From: an uncultured Flavobacteriales bacterium
Lineage (GTDB): Bacteria; Bacteroidota; Bacteroidia; Flavobacteriales_E; Vicingaceae
NCBI GenBank assembly: GCA_913056345.1
Contig: CAJXMH010000019.1
Span: 1-56,234, forward strand
Direction of reading: 5' to 3'
Length of the DNA: 56,234 bases
Below are positions 17,014 to 26,638 of this stretch, one piece after another. The notes under the pieces are model-generated. The model made no database searches and was not told the DNA's origin. It saw only the letters and a program-made list of their open reading frames with translations. The position numbers and the translations under genes were made by a program. Position 1 is the stretch's first letter, and each line of letters begins with the position of its first letter.

Positions 17014-18741
17014 ATGAAAAATCACGCCATTAAATCGTACGCACTAGTAGCTGTAGCAGCGGCAACTACCATTGCTTGTAATCCTTTAAGCAACATGACT
17101 AAGAGGGCAGAAGAAGTTACTTACTCTGTTACGCCCAACCCTTTAGAAATGCATGGAGACAGCATAGAAGTTAATATTTCAGGTTCAATTCCACCAAAGT
17201 TCTTTAACAAGAAAGTTTCAGTTGAAGTAACGCCTATGTTAAATTACGGTGAAAATGAGACTGCACTTGATAAAATTGTTTTAGTAGGTGAAGATTCTGA
17301 AGTGGAAGGCCAAAAAATCCCTTATGAGAAAGGTGGAAATTTTGCCTACAATGATAAAATCGCTTACGCTGATGGCATGGATGTTTCAACTTTAGAAGCT
17401 AATGCTGTGGGAATGTACAAAGGGAAAAGTAAGTCTTTCCCTGCAAAGCAAATTGCAACAGGAACAATTGTTACCCCGATGTGGGCGATGGATGATGACA
17501 TGCCAATTATAGGTGCTGATGAGTTTACGCGTGTTGTTCCTATGGAGCAAATGGCAACCATTAATTACCTGGTTAACCGTTCAAATGTGCGTTCTTCTGA
17601 GTTGAGAGATGAGGATATGAAAGCTTTGAAAAGCTGGATTGGAGAAAAAGCTGATCACCCAATGTTTAACTTCAAGGGTGTTGATGTTGTGGCTTACGCT
17701 TCACCTGAAGGTGAAATTTCATTAAATGCTAACCTAGCTGATGATCGAGCCAACTCTGGTGCTAATGCTGCTAAAGGCATGTTGAGAAGAGAGCGTGTAG
17801 AAGGCGCTTCTGAAAAAGATTTTTATGCTACAACTGGAAAAGGTGAAGATTGGGAAGGATTCAAGTCAGCGATGCAGGCTTCAGATATTAAAGATAAAGA
17901 CTTGATCTTGAGAGTGCTTGAAATGTATGAAGACAAAGCAAAAAGAGAAGAAGAAATCAGAAACCTTGCGGCTACTTTTGAAGTGATCGAAGAAAAGATC
18001 TTGCCTGATTTAAGAAGATCAATCGTAACTGTAAAAGGAGAAAAAACAAGCTTCTCTGATGAAAAAATAAAAGAGTATTCTACTGCTAATCCTGACACTC
18101 TTACTGTTGAGGAGTTGCTTTACGCTGCTACTTTATTTGACGATATGGATCAGAAATTGACAGTTTATAAAACGTTCGCAAATCTTCATCCAAAAGATTG
18201 GAGAGGACCTAACAATATAGGCTATGTTTATTACATGCAAAATAAGTTAGATGATGCTAAAGCTGAATTTGATAAGGCTAATAGTTTGAATCCAAACAAC
18301 GGAGTTGTAATGAATAACCTCGGTGTTATCGCAAGAGCAAATGGCGATAACGAAAAGGCCATGGAATATTATGAATCTGCAACTGGAGCAGGTGCTGAAG
18401 TTGGAAACAACAAAGGTTATTTGAACATGTTAGCAGGTGATTACCAAGAGTCTGTTAGCAACTACGGAAGCGTTAAAACTTTCAATGCTGCTCTTGCTCA
18501 AACGCTGAACAAAGACTACAGCACGGCTATGCAAACAGTAGATGCTTCACCTGCGGCAAGCAAGGCATCAGGTTATTACTTGAAAGCAGTAATTTCTGCT
18601 CGTAATGGCGATAAAAACGCTATGCTAAGTAATTTGAAAAGTGCAATTGCTGAAGATGCTTCTTTGAAAGCAAAAGCAAAGCGCGATGCTGAGTTCACTG
18701 ACTACAAGGATGACACAGAGTTTCAAGCTGCTGTGAACTAA
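17014..18741 (+). CDS. Outer-envelope lipoprotein with OmpA-like region and TPR repeats
   Basis: Signal peptide with lipobox TTIAC (Cys22), so the 575-residue product should be lipid-anchored. The N-terminal half has beta-rich domains. Around residues 230-330 is an OmpA-like stretch (DVVAYASPEGE, then an ADDRANSGANAA repeat-like helix), followed by a segment (KDKDLILRVLEMYEDK, RNLAATFEVIEEKILPDLR) seen in Bacteroidota surface proteins of the DUF3868/OmpA kind. From about 365 onward are at least three TPR units (NNIGYVYYMQNKLDDAKAEF, NNLGVIARANGDNEKAMEYY). It has its own promoter and a strong terminator. A cell-wall-linked scaffold role is likely but unproven. Confidence 0.85.
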   Translation: MKNHAIKSYALVAVAAATTIACNPLSNMTKRAEEVTYSVTPNPLEMHGDSIEVNISGSIPPKFFNKKVSVEVTPMLNYGENETALDKIVLVGEDSEVEGQKIPYEKGGNFAYNDKIAYADGMDVSTLEANAVGMYKGKSKSFPAKQIATGTIVTPMWAMDDDMPIIGADEFTRVVPMEQMATINYLVNRSNVRSSELRDEDMKALKSWIGEKADHPMFNFKGVDVVAYASPEGEISLNANLADDRANSGANAAKGMLRRERVEGASEKDFYATTGKGEDWEGFKSAMQASDIKDKDLILRVLEMYEDKAKREEEIRNLAATFEVIEEKILPDLRRSIVTVKGEKTSFSDEKIKEYSTANPDTLTVEELLYAATLFDDMDQKLTVYKTFANLHPKDWRGPNNIGYVYYMQNKLDDAKAEFDKANSLNPNNGVVMNNLGVIARANGDNEKAMEYYESATGAGAEVGNNKGYLNMLAGDYQESVSNYGSVKTFNAALAQTLNKDYSTAMQTVDASPAASKASGYYLKAVISARNGDKNAMLSNLKSAIAEDASLKAKAKRDAEFTDYKDDTEFQAAVN

Positions 18742-18762
18742 GATTATCAATTTAAATTATTG

Positions 18763-18797
18763 AAAAGCCCTCTCGAAAAATTCGAGAGGGCTTTTTT
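18763..18797 (+). terminator. Strong rho-independent terminator
   Basis: Perfect 15-base-pair stem, AAAAGCCCTCTCGAA with TTCGAGAGGGCTTTT, a three-base loop and a T run, 21 bases after the TPR lipoprotein stop. Confidence 0.95.
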
Positions 18798-18889
18798 GTT
18801 TACAAGTCTGATTCAGTTTTGAAAGAAAGCACAACAAAATCATCTTACTAATTAATATTTGGTTAACATTATAGCTTTTTATTTGAAGC

Positions 18890-19582
18890 GTGAAAACGAC
18901 TATTATCAAATTTTCATTTACCGCTTTTCTTTTTATTGGTTTTGTTTGCCTAACCTCTTGTAGAGAGGAGGAGAATGAGGAAGACATTATTTTTGATGAA
19001 TGTTGTCTCCCAGAGCCGACGGACACCTTATACATGAGTCAAGAGCTCAAAAGTTATTTTTACTTTCCGGTTGGCTCTTGGTGGGTATACGAACGCACTG
19101 ATACGATTGCTGGAATATATGATACCGCTAGAGTTGTTAGAATAATCAATGAAATTTTTTATAACGAGTTTGCTCCCTATGCTTGGGAAAAGATAACTGC
19201 GTTGGTAGAGCATACTTATTATTCTTCTCCGCCTAACTCTGTGAGCCCTAATTTAGAAGTGAGTTTTCTTAACTTAAACACCTTAGTAGACCGATTAAAC
19301 ATAACATCAAGCAGTACATTCTTAGGTGGTTTAGATTGTGTTATATCGACACCTATAGATTCGATACACATTAAAAGTTTACAATGCAGTTCATGGTCTA
19401 ACTTAGATAGTGTAAGTAATTTGAGTTTAGCGGGTAGCAATTTTGATAGTGTTTTAAATATTAGTTATGGAAGAAACCCAATAACTAATTACATTTCCAT
19501 GGTTAGCGGTGTTGGGATTCTAAAGTATGAAACCACCCAAATGGGTCATAGCTGGAAACTTGTCAATTATCATATCAATTAA
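18890..19582 (+). CDS. Predicted lipoprotein of unknown function
   Basis: Not recognised. The frame opens with GTG (18890), directly followed by a good signal peptide and lipobox (CLTSC, Cys24), then a low-complexity acidic stretch (REEENEEDIIFDE) typical of mature Bacteroidota lipoproteins that reach the surface. The remaining 190 residues are rich in Ser, Asn, Leu and Tyr, including FYFPVGSWWVYERTDT, as in short beta-sheet surface proteins. TTTG at 18858 and a one-mismatch -7 box at 18878-18885 would leave almost no leader, which makes the GTG start slightly uncertain. No partner gene is evident. Confidence 0.75.
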   Translation: MKTTIIKFSFTAFLFIGFVCLTSCREEENEEDIIFDECCLPEPTDTLYMSQELKSYFYFPVGSWWVYERTDTIAGIYDTARVVRIINEIFYNEFAPYAWEKITALVEHTYYSSPPNSVSPNLEVSFLNLNTLVDRLNITSSSTFLGGLDCVISTPIDSIHIKSLQCSSWSNLDSVSNLSLAGSNFDSVLNISYGRNPITNYISMVSGVGILKYETTQMGHSWKLVNYHIN

Positions 19583-19673
19583 ATTAAAGCCTTGCAATTA
19601 AACCAATTTTTGATGAATGCGAGAAAACAAAACTATACCTCTTGGCGCTTGCAATGTTTTATTTAGTGAACCA

Positions 19674-22232
19674 CTAAACCACCACATTCACAATCTTCTT
19701 AGGAACCACAATTACTTTCTTAGGCGTTTTGCCTTCTAGCCATTTCTGCGCTTGCTCATCTGCTAAAACCGTTTTTTCGATCTCATCTTTGCTCATGTCT
19801 AAGGGAAGCTCGAGCATAAAGCGCATCTTCCCATTAAAGGAGACTGGATACTTGTGTGCACTTTCGATCAAATGTTTCTCCTCATGAATTGGGTAATCCA
19901 CTTGGCTAATGCTGAATTTATGTCCGAGTTTAGACCATAGCTCTTCAGCCAGATGTGGGGCAAAAGGCGAGACCAAGACCGCTAGGGGCTCTAAAATCTC
20001 TTTTTTATTGCAGTTGAGGTCATTGAGTTCGTTCACACAAATCATAAAAGCAGATACTGCCGTGTTGAAAGAAAAACGCTCAATGTATTCTGTTACTTTT
20101 TTAATGCATTTGTGAAGGGCCTTTAACTCCTCTGCTGAGGCTTTTTCCGTAGCAAGGGTAAACTTATTTTCATTGTCGTGGTACAAACGCCAAAACTTAC
20201 GCAAGAAGCGGTGCACTCCTTCAATGCTACTAGTATCCCATGGCTTGGATTGCTCTAAGGGCCCTAAAAACATTTCGAACAAACGCAAGGTGTCGGCTCC
20301 GTATTCTGCTACTACATCATCTGGGTTGACAACGTTGCCGTAGCGTTTACTCATCTTTTGACCATCTTCAGCTAGGATCATCCCCTGATTAATCAGCTTC
20401 TGAAAGGGTTCATCAACATTTAGGTATTCTCGGTCTTTCAAAAACTTTGTCCAGAAACGAGCATACAAAAGGTGTCCCGTAGCGTGTTCTGCCCCGCCAA
20501 AGTAAAGGTCAACGTTTCTCCAGTAATCGAGTGCCGCTTCACTTGCAAAAGCGTTCTTGTTTTGGCTGTCCATGTAACGGAATAAATACCAAGAGCTTCC
20601 GGCCCAACCAGGCATGGTTGAAGTTTCTATGAGATTTCCTTTGTAAGTCCAATCCTTTGCTCTAGCTAAAGGTGGTTCTCCATCTTCCGTTGGTAGGTAT
20701 TTATCCACTTCAGGTAGTTGTAAGGGTAATTCTTGCTCAGGAATGGCTTTGGCTATTCCATCCTCAAAATAAATCGGCACAGGTTCTCCCCAGTATCGCT
20801 GCCTGCTAAATACGGCATCGCGCATGCGGTAATTTACTTTTCCAGAGCCAATGCCTTTTTCTTCTATGGCATGAATTGCTTTTTTAATTGCTTCTTTTAC
20901 CCGCAGCCCATTTAGAAAATCTGAATTGGTGATGGTGCCATCTTTCTTGTCTTCAGCTCCTTCAGAAACATCTTGTCCTTCAATTACCGCAGGAATAGCT
21001 AAGTCAAATTTCGTAGCAAAGTCCCAATCTCTTTGGTCACCTGAAGGTACCGCCATGACGGCGCCTGTTCCGTATCCTGCTAGCACATAATCTCCAATCC
21101 AAACAGGCAGTTTTTCTCCTGTAAAGGGATGTTTAACAAAGGCTCCTGTAAACTCTCCACTCACCTTTTTTACTTCGGTCATCCGCTCTCTTTCAGATCT
21201 AGCGGCAGCGTATTTTTTATAGGCTTCTATCTTAGTTTTTTGCTCGGTAGTGGTAATGGTGTCTACTAGTTCGTGTTCGGGAGCTAAAACCATAAAGGAA
21301 ACACCGAAAATGGTGTCCGGCCGGGTGGTGAAGACTTCAATCTCAGCTTCATGCTCAACAATACTGAAGCGAATACTGGCCCCTTTAGATTTGCCGATCC
21401 AGTTTCGTTGAATTTCCTTGATAGGTTCTGACCATTCCAGTTTTTCCAAACCTTGAAGCAAACGCTCGGCATAGGCACTAATGCGCATGCTCCATTGCTT
21501 CATTTTTTTACGCTCAACAGGGTGACCGCCCCGTTCTGATACACCATCTTTGATCTCATCATTGGCGAGCACAGTTCCTAGTGCCGGACACCAATTGACA
21601 AATGAATCGGATAAATAAGCCAAGCGGTAGTCCATTAAAATGGCAGCTTGTTGTGATTCGTCTTTTTGCTTCCACTCAGCAGCAGTAAAGCTAAGTTCAC
21701 TATCAGTTTTAGCTTTAAGCGTATCTGTACCCTCTTTTTCAAAGTGTTTGATTAGCGCGTCAATGGATTCTGCTCGATCAGTTTCTTGATTATACCAAGA
21801 GTTAAAAAGCTGAAGAAAGATCCATTGGGTCCATTTGTAGTATTCAGGATTGCTCGTTCTAACCTCTCTCTCCCAATCAAAAGAAAATCCTATCTGATCA
21901 AGTTGCCGTCTGTAGGTTGCAATGTTTTCTTCAGTGGTGATCTTGGGGTGTTGTCCTGTCTGTATGGCATACTGTTCTGCGGGAAGCCCAAAAGAATCAT
22001 AACCCATGGGGTGAAGGACATTGAAATTTTTGTGACGCTTGTAACGGGCATAGATGTCGGAAGCAATGTAGCCTAAGGGGTGGCCTACGTGCAGTCCTGC
22101 GCCCGAGGGGTAAGGAAACATATCAAGCACATAAAACTTCTCTTTCGCGGAATTATTTTTAGCTGCGAAGGTTTGGTCTTTTTGCCAAAACTCTTGCCAT
22201 TTCTGTTCAATTTCCTGGAAGTTGTAATCCAT
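19674..22232 (-). CDS. leuS: Leucyl-tRNA synthetase
   Basis: Charges tRNA-Leu. The 852-residue class I synthetase opens with [17 protein letters not shown] and has the HIGH signature as HVGH (48-51) in [16 protein letters not shown]. The editing domain is visible between about 225 and 420 ([33 protein letters not shown]). [14 protein letters not shown] is the KMSKS loop. A C-terminal tRNA-binding region ends in [15 protein letters not shown]. It is an isolated leftward gene that diverges from the caspase-associated unit. Confidence 0.98.
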   Translation of the reverse strand: MDYNFQEIEQKWQEFWQKDQTFAAKNNSAKEKFYVLDMFPYPSGAGLHVGHPLGYIASDIYARYKRHKNFNVLHPMGYDSFGLPAEQYAIQTGQHPKITTEENIATYRRQLDQIGFSFDWEREVRTSNPEYYKWTQWIFLQLFNSWYNQETDRAESIDALIKHFEKEGTDTLKAKTDSELSFTAAEWKQKDESQQAAILMDYRLAYLSDSFVNWCPALGTVLANDEIKDGVSERGGHPVERKKMKQWSMRISAYAERLLQGLEKLEWSEPIKEIQRNWIGKSKGASIRFSIVEHEAEIEVFTTRPDTIFGVSFMVLAPEHELVDTITTTEQKTKIEAYKKYAAARSERERMTEVKKVSGEFTGAFVKHPFTGEKLPVWIGDYVLAGYGTGAVMAVPSGDQRDWDFATKFDLAIPAVIEGQDVSEGAEDKKDGTITNSDFLNGLRVKEAIKKAIHAIEEKGIGSGKVNYRMRDAVFSRQRYWGEPVPIYFEDGIAKAIPEQELPLQLPEVDKYLPTEDGEPPLARAKDWTYKGNLIETSTMPGWAGSSWYLFRYMDSQNKNAFASEAALDYWRNVDLYFGGAEHATGHLLYARFWTKFLKDREYLNVDEPFQKLINQGMILAEDGQKMSKRYGNVVNPDDVVAEYGADTLRLFEMFLGPLEQSKPWDTSSIEGVHRFLRKFWRLYHDNENKFTLATEKASAEELKALHKCIKKVTEYIERFSFNTAVSAFMICVNELNDLNCNKKEILEPLAVLVSPFAPHLAEELWSKLGHKFSISQVDYPIHEEKHLIESAHKYPVSFNGKMRFMLELPLDMSKDEIEKTVLADEQAQKWLEGKTPKKVIVVPKKIVNVVV

Positions 22233-22258
22233 GCTTAAAGCGTTTAAATGATAGCCAG

Positions 22259-22266
22259 CAAAAGTA
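22259..22266 (-). promoter_or_regulatory. Candidate -7 element for leuS (TACTTTTG)
   Basis: TACTTTTG on the minus strand matches TAnnTTTG exactly, 26 bases before the leuS ATG. No clear -33 TTTG is visible at the usual distance. Confidence 0.4.
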
Positions 22267-22418
22267 ATTCTATGCTAAAGAAATTGCTAATGCTATTTAA
22301 AATGATTGTCCTATGGTAAGGAATAAAATACCGAAAAACCATGAGAAGGATTTACGCTTTTACCGTGAGCCAAATTTGGTTTTGTCTTTTCAACTTTGAA
22401 GTATAAAAATTAAGCATC

Positions 22419-22907
22419 ATGAATGTACTTAAGAAAATACCTCGCTATCATATGTTGATAGTTGTAAGCAGTATGCAAGAGTTTCAATTTTCTGATCAAA
22501 GTTTGTCAGAAAGTTTCTCTTTTTTCGATATTCAAAAGTGCTATCCCGGTATAAACCGAGAGGACTTCTTTATGGGTGAGGATTGCACTTGGCCCAATGT
22601 ACTGGAAAGATTAGAAGAGTACCAATTGCTGGCAAATATTAAAGCGTTTGAACTCAATTTGCATTACTGCAATGCATTTAAAGGTCAGCTTGAATCTTAC
22701 AACAGTGACTTAGACTGTGTGAATTTCTACGACAATTGTTTGAAACGAAAACAGCTAGACCGAGAGCTTAAAATCATTCAAGCCCTAAACGCTCATGTCT
22801 TGTGGAAAGAAATCGACCTAGATCAACTTATTCCTCCTGCAAAAGCACAAGCTCCAAGCAAAGAATTCAAGCTTTTGCGTCAAGAACCCAGACTAATGCT
22901 TGCTTGA
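22419..22907 (+). CDS. Unknown 162-residue cytoplasmic protein upstream of a caspase-like gene
   Basis: Not recognised. There is no signal peptide or membrane helix. The protein is helix-prone, with five Cys scattered through it (QKCY, GEDCTW, LHYCN, LDCVN, YDNCLK) but no CxxC pair. It begins MNVLKKIPRYHML, has an aromatic acidic centre, and ends in a Lys/Pro/Ala-rich tail (PPAKAQAPSKEFKLL). The ATG is at 22419. It precedes the caspase-like gene by 76 bases on the same strand and is the first gene of a probable four-gene unit. A role as partner or target of the peptidase is inference only. Confidence 0.75.
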   Translation: MNVLKKIPRYHMLIVVSSMQEFQFSDQSLSESFSFFDIQKCYPGINREDFFMGEDCTWPNVLERLEEYQLLANIKAFELNLHYCNAFKGQLESYNSDLDCVNFYDNCLKRKQLDRELKIIQALNAHVLWKEIDLDQLIPPAKAQAPSKEFKLLRQEPRLMLA

Positions 22908-22983
22908 ACAGTAGAACAGTGATTACTAAAATACTAGAAAGTAAGTATTGTGGATTTCAGATTAGATTTTAATCTTTAGGGTC

Positions 22984-24165
22984 ATGAAAGCTCACGCCAT
23001 ATTAGTTGGAGTTGATCAAGTAGATCAAGCGCATTATAAGCATCCTGAACGCTTAAAGCTAGGGCCAGCAAGGGAGAATGTCAAGCTTTTACAAACAGCT
23101 CTTCGTAATGAGTCAGACTTTGAGCTTTCAGAGCAAAATTGCTTGTATGCTGAACGGGCTAGTTTTGAGAATTTTACTTCTTCTCTTGAAGAGTTTAAAA
23201 GAAAGGAAGATCCCAACTTTTATTTATTGGTTTACTTCACTGGACATGGCTTTTCGTTTTATTTTGAGCAGGCGGGTAAGTTGAATTTGTACACCTTTTA
23301 TGACAAAATGGTATTTTCACAGGAGCTGAGAAAGGCACTTTCAGGCTTCAAGAAGGAAACAAAACTTTTTTTAATTGTCGACTCTTGTTTGGCAGAGGGG
23401 ATGCTACAAAATAAAATTCTTTCTGAACAGCTTTCGGATTTTGTGTTCGAAGAAAAGGACTACTTAGATCGACTGCACACCGTAGATACACATTTGCATT
23501 ATGAATATGAGTTTTTGCAACTTTCTTCTGCCGTTCAAACTTCCTATCCGAATGGCTACCATGAACCAACACCCTTCTGCTTTTGGACAGTGAAGTATGG
23601 CTTGGAATCGAAGATCAAGCCCGGAATTAGGCAATTACATGCCTGTCTAGCCGAGCAGGTGGCAATCCAATCTAAACCGAGCTATGACTTTCATGGTAAA
23701 GAGCGATCTTTCTTTCTAAACTTTGCTTTGTTTAACCCAAAAGAATTTATTAACCCTAAATACACTTGTAAAATGAATTTTGAAATAGAACTTTTAACGC
23801 CAGATGCTAACCATGAATTGGTTGATGCCGAAATTACTGCTGATGTAAACTTTACCGTTGAGAACGAAAAAGTGCATTATTTGCTCAGAGAAAATGCTCC
23901 GGCTTACATTGAAAACTACTTATTAAACGACAGCCAGTATGAAGAGGTGGAGCACATCATGGCCATTATAGTTAGTGAAGGCGGCAGTCAAGATACTTTT
24001 CAAATTACCAAAGGAGAATCAGGAAACTCTACTTTGAAGTTTGATGATGTGAATGCAAGCATTGACAATGGAGTGGTATTAGTAATAGAAGATATGGAGC
24101 TTCAAACCAATCAGGTGCGAAAGGGTAAAAAAATTAAAGGAAAAGTATTGAAGGGGTATAAGTAA
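22984..24165 (+). CDS. Caspase-like peptidase (C14 family) with beta-rich C-terminal domain
   Basis: Residues 1 to about 245 have the caspase/metacaspase fold pattern: start strand HAILVGVD, the helix PARENVKLLQTAL, then VYFTGHG with catalytic His88 and FLIVDSC with catalytic Cys135, followed by LSSAVQTSYPNG, the position of the usual ASxxxQ strand. His and Cys are both kept. The rest (about 255-393) is a beta-rich domain (MNFEIELLTPD, STLKFDDVN) and a Lys-rich tail. No signal peptide is seen, so it should be cytoplasmic. The sensor kinase gene starts 11 bases after its stop. Substrate and trigger are unknown. Confidence 0.87.
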   Translation: MKAHAILVGVDQVDQAHYKHPERLKLGPARENVKLLQTALRNESDFELSEQNCLYAERASFENFTSSLEEFKRKEDPNFYLLVYFTGHGFSFYFEQAGKLNLYTFYDKMVFSQELRKALSGFKKETKLFLIVDSCLAEGMLQNKILSEQLSDFVFEEKDYLDRLHTVDTHLHYEYEFLQLSSAVQTSYPNGYHEPTPFCFWTVKYGLESKIKPGIRQLHACLAEQVAIQSKPSYDFHGKERSFFLNFALFNPKEFINPKYTCKMNFEIELLTPDANHELVDAEITADVNFTVENEKVHYLLRENAPAYIENYLLNDSQYEEVEHIMAIIVSEGGSQDTFQITKGESGNSTLKFDDVNASIDNGVVLVIEDMELQTNQVRKGKKIKGKVLKGYK

Positions 24166-24176
24166 TTTTTAGTTCC

Positions 24177-26015
24177 ATGCGCTTTCTTTACAGGCACATT
24201 CTTCTAACTTTTCAGGCTAGAACGAAGTTATGCTTTGTTTTAGTACTGTTTTTGCCATCGCTTTCTTCTTGGGCTCAGCTTAGTCAGAATCAATGGGATA
24301 GTTTAGGTCATAGGTCGAAAGAGGTTTTTGAATTGATAAATGTAAACTTAGATTCAGCAGAACTTCTTTCAGAAGAACTTTTTGAGTTTGTATCACCACC
24401 ACTTGATACTGTAGTTTATTCCAATCTCTTGAACTTAAGAGCAGGAATAGCTTTTGATAGGGGAAATATAGAAGAGGCTCTTAAGGATTATTTAGCCGCA
24501 CTCAAATTAAGAATTTTAACAGCTGATTCATTTTCAATTGCGGAGAATTACAGAAATATTGCGAACTGTTTTTACTATTCAAACTCATTTGAGAAGTCTA
24601 TTGAATATGCCAATAAGAGCGTCAAGTGGTTGGGGGGTCAAGAGGAGAGCAGAGGGGATAAAGCTGTGACCTATGACTTAATTGCCTTGAATTATCATTT
24701 TATTGAAGAGCTTGATTCTGCAGAGAAGTATTTTAAACTTGCCATAGAGCTTGCTAAAGATTTACCAAAAGAATATGATCAGCACAAGTCTGTGGTATAT
24801 AGCAATTATTCTTCATTGTTAGAGGAAAAGGGTAAAATAGATCAAGCGATAGCTTTGTTATACGATGCTATAGCAATTGATCAGGAGTTGCATGATGTAT
24901 CAAGTTTGGCTTGGTCTTACTATAAGCTCGCTTACCTAGGTTTAAATTACGATTCCCTTGATTGGGCTTTTGCCAAGCTGCAAATCGCTGATTCCTTGGT
25001 GGTGCTTTCTTCCACACTAGATAGTAAGGTGAACGTTAAGTATGGCTACTTTATGTATTATCTTTTGAAGGGAAAAAAGGACTCAGCTCTAAAATACAAC
25101 GATGAGTATAATTATCTCTACGACTCATTGGTGCAATTACAAACTGAAGAAAACATTCAAAGAATGGAAGCTCAGTTTCAAGTGGAAAGAAAGGAAGCTG
25201 CCCTGCAATTGGCTAATGAAAAAGTAGAGAGGATCGAAATTGAAAATGAGAACAAGCGCTTACTTATTTGGATCATTGGAGTTGCCTTAACTGCCTTGTT
25301 GGTGGTGTTTTTACTCTACTACAGAAATGCATTAAGCAAACAAAAAATAAATGCCATGGAGCTTGAGATAAAAGATTCTAGGCTAGACGAATTGATGTCG
25401 CAACAGGAATCTAAAGCTTATGCTGCCATGTTGAAGGGGCAGGAAAAAGAAAGAGATCGGATGGCTCAAGAACTTCACGACCGTTTGGGGGGAACGCTGG
25501 CAGCCCTGAAGTTATCACTCAGACGAGAGGAAAATGTAGTAAGTGCTGAGGATATTGAAATATTGGATCAAGCGGTTGCGGAGGTGAGGAGTATTTCCCA
25601 TAACCTTTCATCGGGTGCGATTCAGAAGTATGGATTTAATCAAGCCCTTCAGCAATTGTTTTCTTCCTTAGAGCGAAGTGGCGGACTTAAATTTAGCATT
25701 TACCTCCACCCAGATGTTGCTTCTTTAGGGCAAGCAGCTTCTTTAGAGCTTTATCGCATCGTGCAGGAATTAGTGGCGAATACCATCAAGCATGCTGAGG
25801 CATCTGAAGTTAGTTTGCAGACAAACTTTGAAGGTTCTACTTTTAATCTTATTTATGAGGATAACGGTAAAGGTTTTGATCTAAAGCAAGTGAAGCAGGG
25901 AATAGGCTTGGAAAACATTAAAGCCAGAGTTAAAAAACTAAGAGGTCAATTACACATTGATACTGAAAAAGAGAGAGGAACCATTGTTATTGTTGAACTA
26001 AATCGCAGAACATGA
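24177..26015 (+). CDS. TPR-containing sensor histidine kinase (NarL/DesK-type)
   Basis: The 612-residue kinase has a signal sequence (about 1-34, ending SSWAQ), an extracytoplasmic TPR region (about 60-330, units such as RGNIEEALKDYLAALKL and FEKSIEYANKSVKWL), a short coiled coil and a membrane helix at about 362-383. In the cytoplasm there is a HisKA_3 domain with phospho-acceptor His434 (QELHDRLGGTLAALK) and a HATPase with LVANTIKHAEA and DNGKGFD, then GIGLENIKARV. The stop overlaps the start of the regulator by four bases (ATGA), so they are a two-component pair. What the TPRs sense is unknown. Confidence 0.94.
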   Translation: MRFLYRHILLTFQARTKLCFVLVLFLPSLSSWAQLSQNQWDSLGHRSKEVFELINVNLDSAELLSEELFEFVSPPLDTVVYSNLLNLRAGIAFDRGNIEEALKDYLAALKLRILTADSFSIAENYRNIANCFYYSNSFEKSIEYANKSVKWLGGQEESRGDKAVTYDLIALNYHFIEELDSAEKYFKLAIELAKDLPKEYDQHKSVVYSNYSSLLEEKGKIDQAIALLYDAIAIDQELHDVSSLAWSYYKLAYLGLNYDSLDWAFAKLQIADSLVVLSSTLDSKVNVKYGYFMYYLLKGKKDSALKYNDEYNYLYDSLVQLQTEENIQRMEAQFQVERKEAALQLANEKVERIEIENENKRLLIWIIGVALTALLVVFLLYYRNALSKQKINAMELEIKDSRLDELMSQQESKAYAAMLKGQEKERDRMAQELHDRLGGTLAALKLSLRREENVVSAEDIEILDQAVAEVRSISHNLSSGAIQKYGFNQALQQLFSSLERSGGLKFSIYLHPDVASLGQAASLELYRIVQELVANTIKHAEASEVSLQTNFEGSTFNLIYEDNGKGFDLKQVKQGIGLENIKARVKKLRGQLHIDTEKERGTIVIVELNRRT

Positions 26016-26638
26016 TACGTGTTGTTATAGTAGATGATCATCGCTTGTTTCGCCAGGGTTTAGCTGTTATGCTTGCAGCCAAAGAAGATATAGAAGTTGT
26101 TGCCAAGTTTGAAAGTGCCGTCGAACTCTTAAAACAATTACCTGGTTTGGAGTTTGAAATTCTGCTGTTGGATATTGACATGCCTGAATTAGATGGGATA
26201 ACTGCAGCACCTAAAATTCTAGAAGCCAAACCGGATACTAAAATCGCTATACTTTCAATGCATTTAAGCGGTATGAAGATACAAGAGGCGGTAGCTGCTA
26301 AGGTTAAGGGTTATTTATTGAAAAATGCAAGCGACACCGAATTGATTCAAGCTATCCGAGATATTAATAATGGCAAAGATTACTTTGCAAAGGAAGCCCA
26401 GGATGAGTTGATTGCATCTTACCGAAAAAAAGAAGACCCCACTTATGTTGAGTTAACACCGAGAGAATTAGACATTTTGAAGTTGGTTTGTGAAGAATTG
26501 AATTCACAAGAGATTGCTGAGGAATTATGCATTTCTGTTCATACAGCAGAGACGCATCGAAGGAATATTTTGAGTAAAGCAGGCTGTAAAAACTCTATAG
26601 GTTTGGTAAAGTATGCTATTGAAAATGAGTTGATCTAA
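26012..26638 (+). CDS. LuxR/NarL-family response regulator
   Basis: Transcription regulator of 208 residues. The receiver domain (1-120) has the acidic pair VDDH at 8-9, phospho-acceptor Asp54 ([12 protein letters not shown]) and Lys in YLLKNAS. The C-terminal HTH (about 146-208) reads [37 protein letters not shown]. It is translationally coupled to the upstream kinase by a four-base overlap and is the last gene of the unit that starts with the unknown protein and the caspase-like gene. Its stop overlaps the convergent engB stop by four bases. Autoregulation of the unit is possible but no operator is visible. Confidence 0.95.
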   Translation: MIRVVIVDDHRLFRQGLAVMLAAKEDIEVVAKFESAVELLKQLPGLEFEILLLDIDMPELDGITAAPKILEAKPDTKIAILSMHLSGMKIQEAVAAKVKGYLLKNASDTELIQAIRDINNGKDYFAKEAQDELIASYRKKEDPTYVELTPRELDILKLVCEELNSQEIAEELCISVHTAETHRRNILSKAGCKNSIGLVKYAIENELI

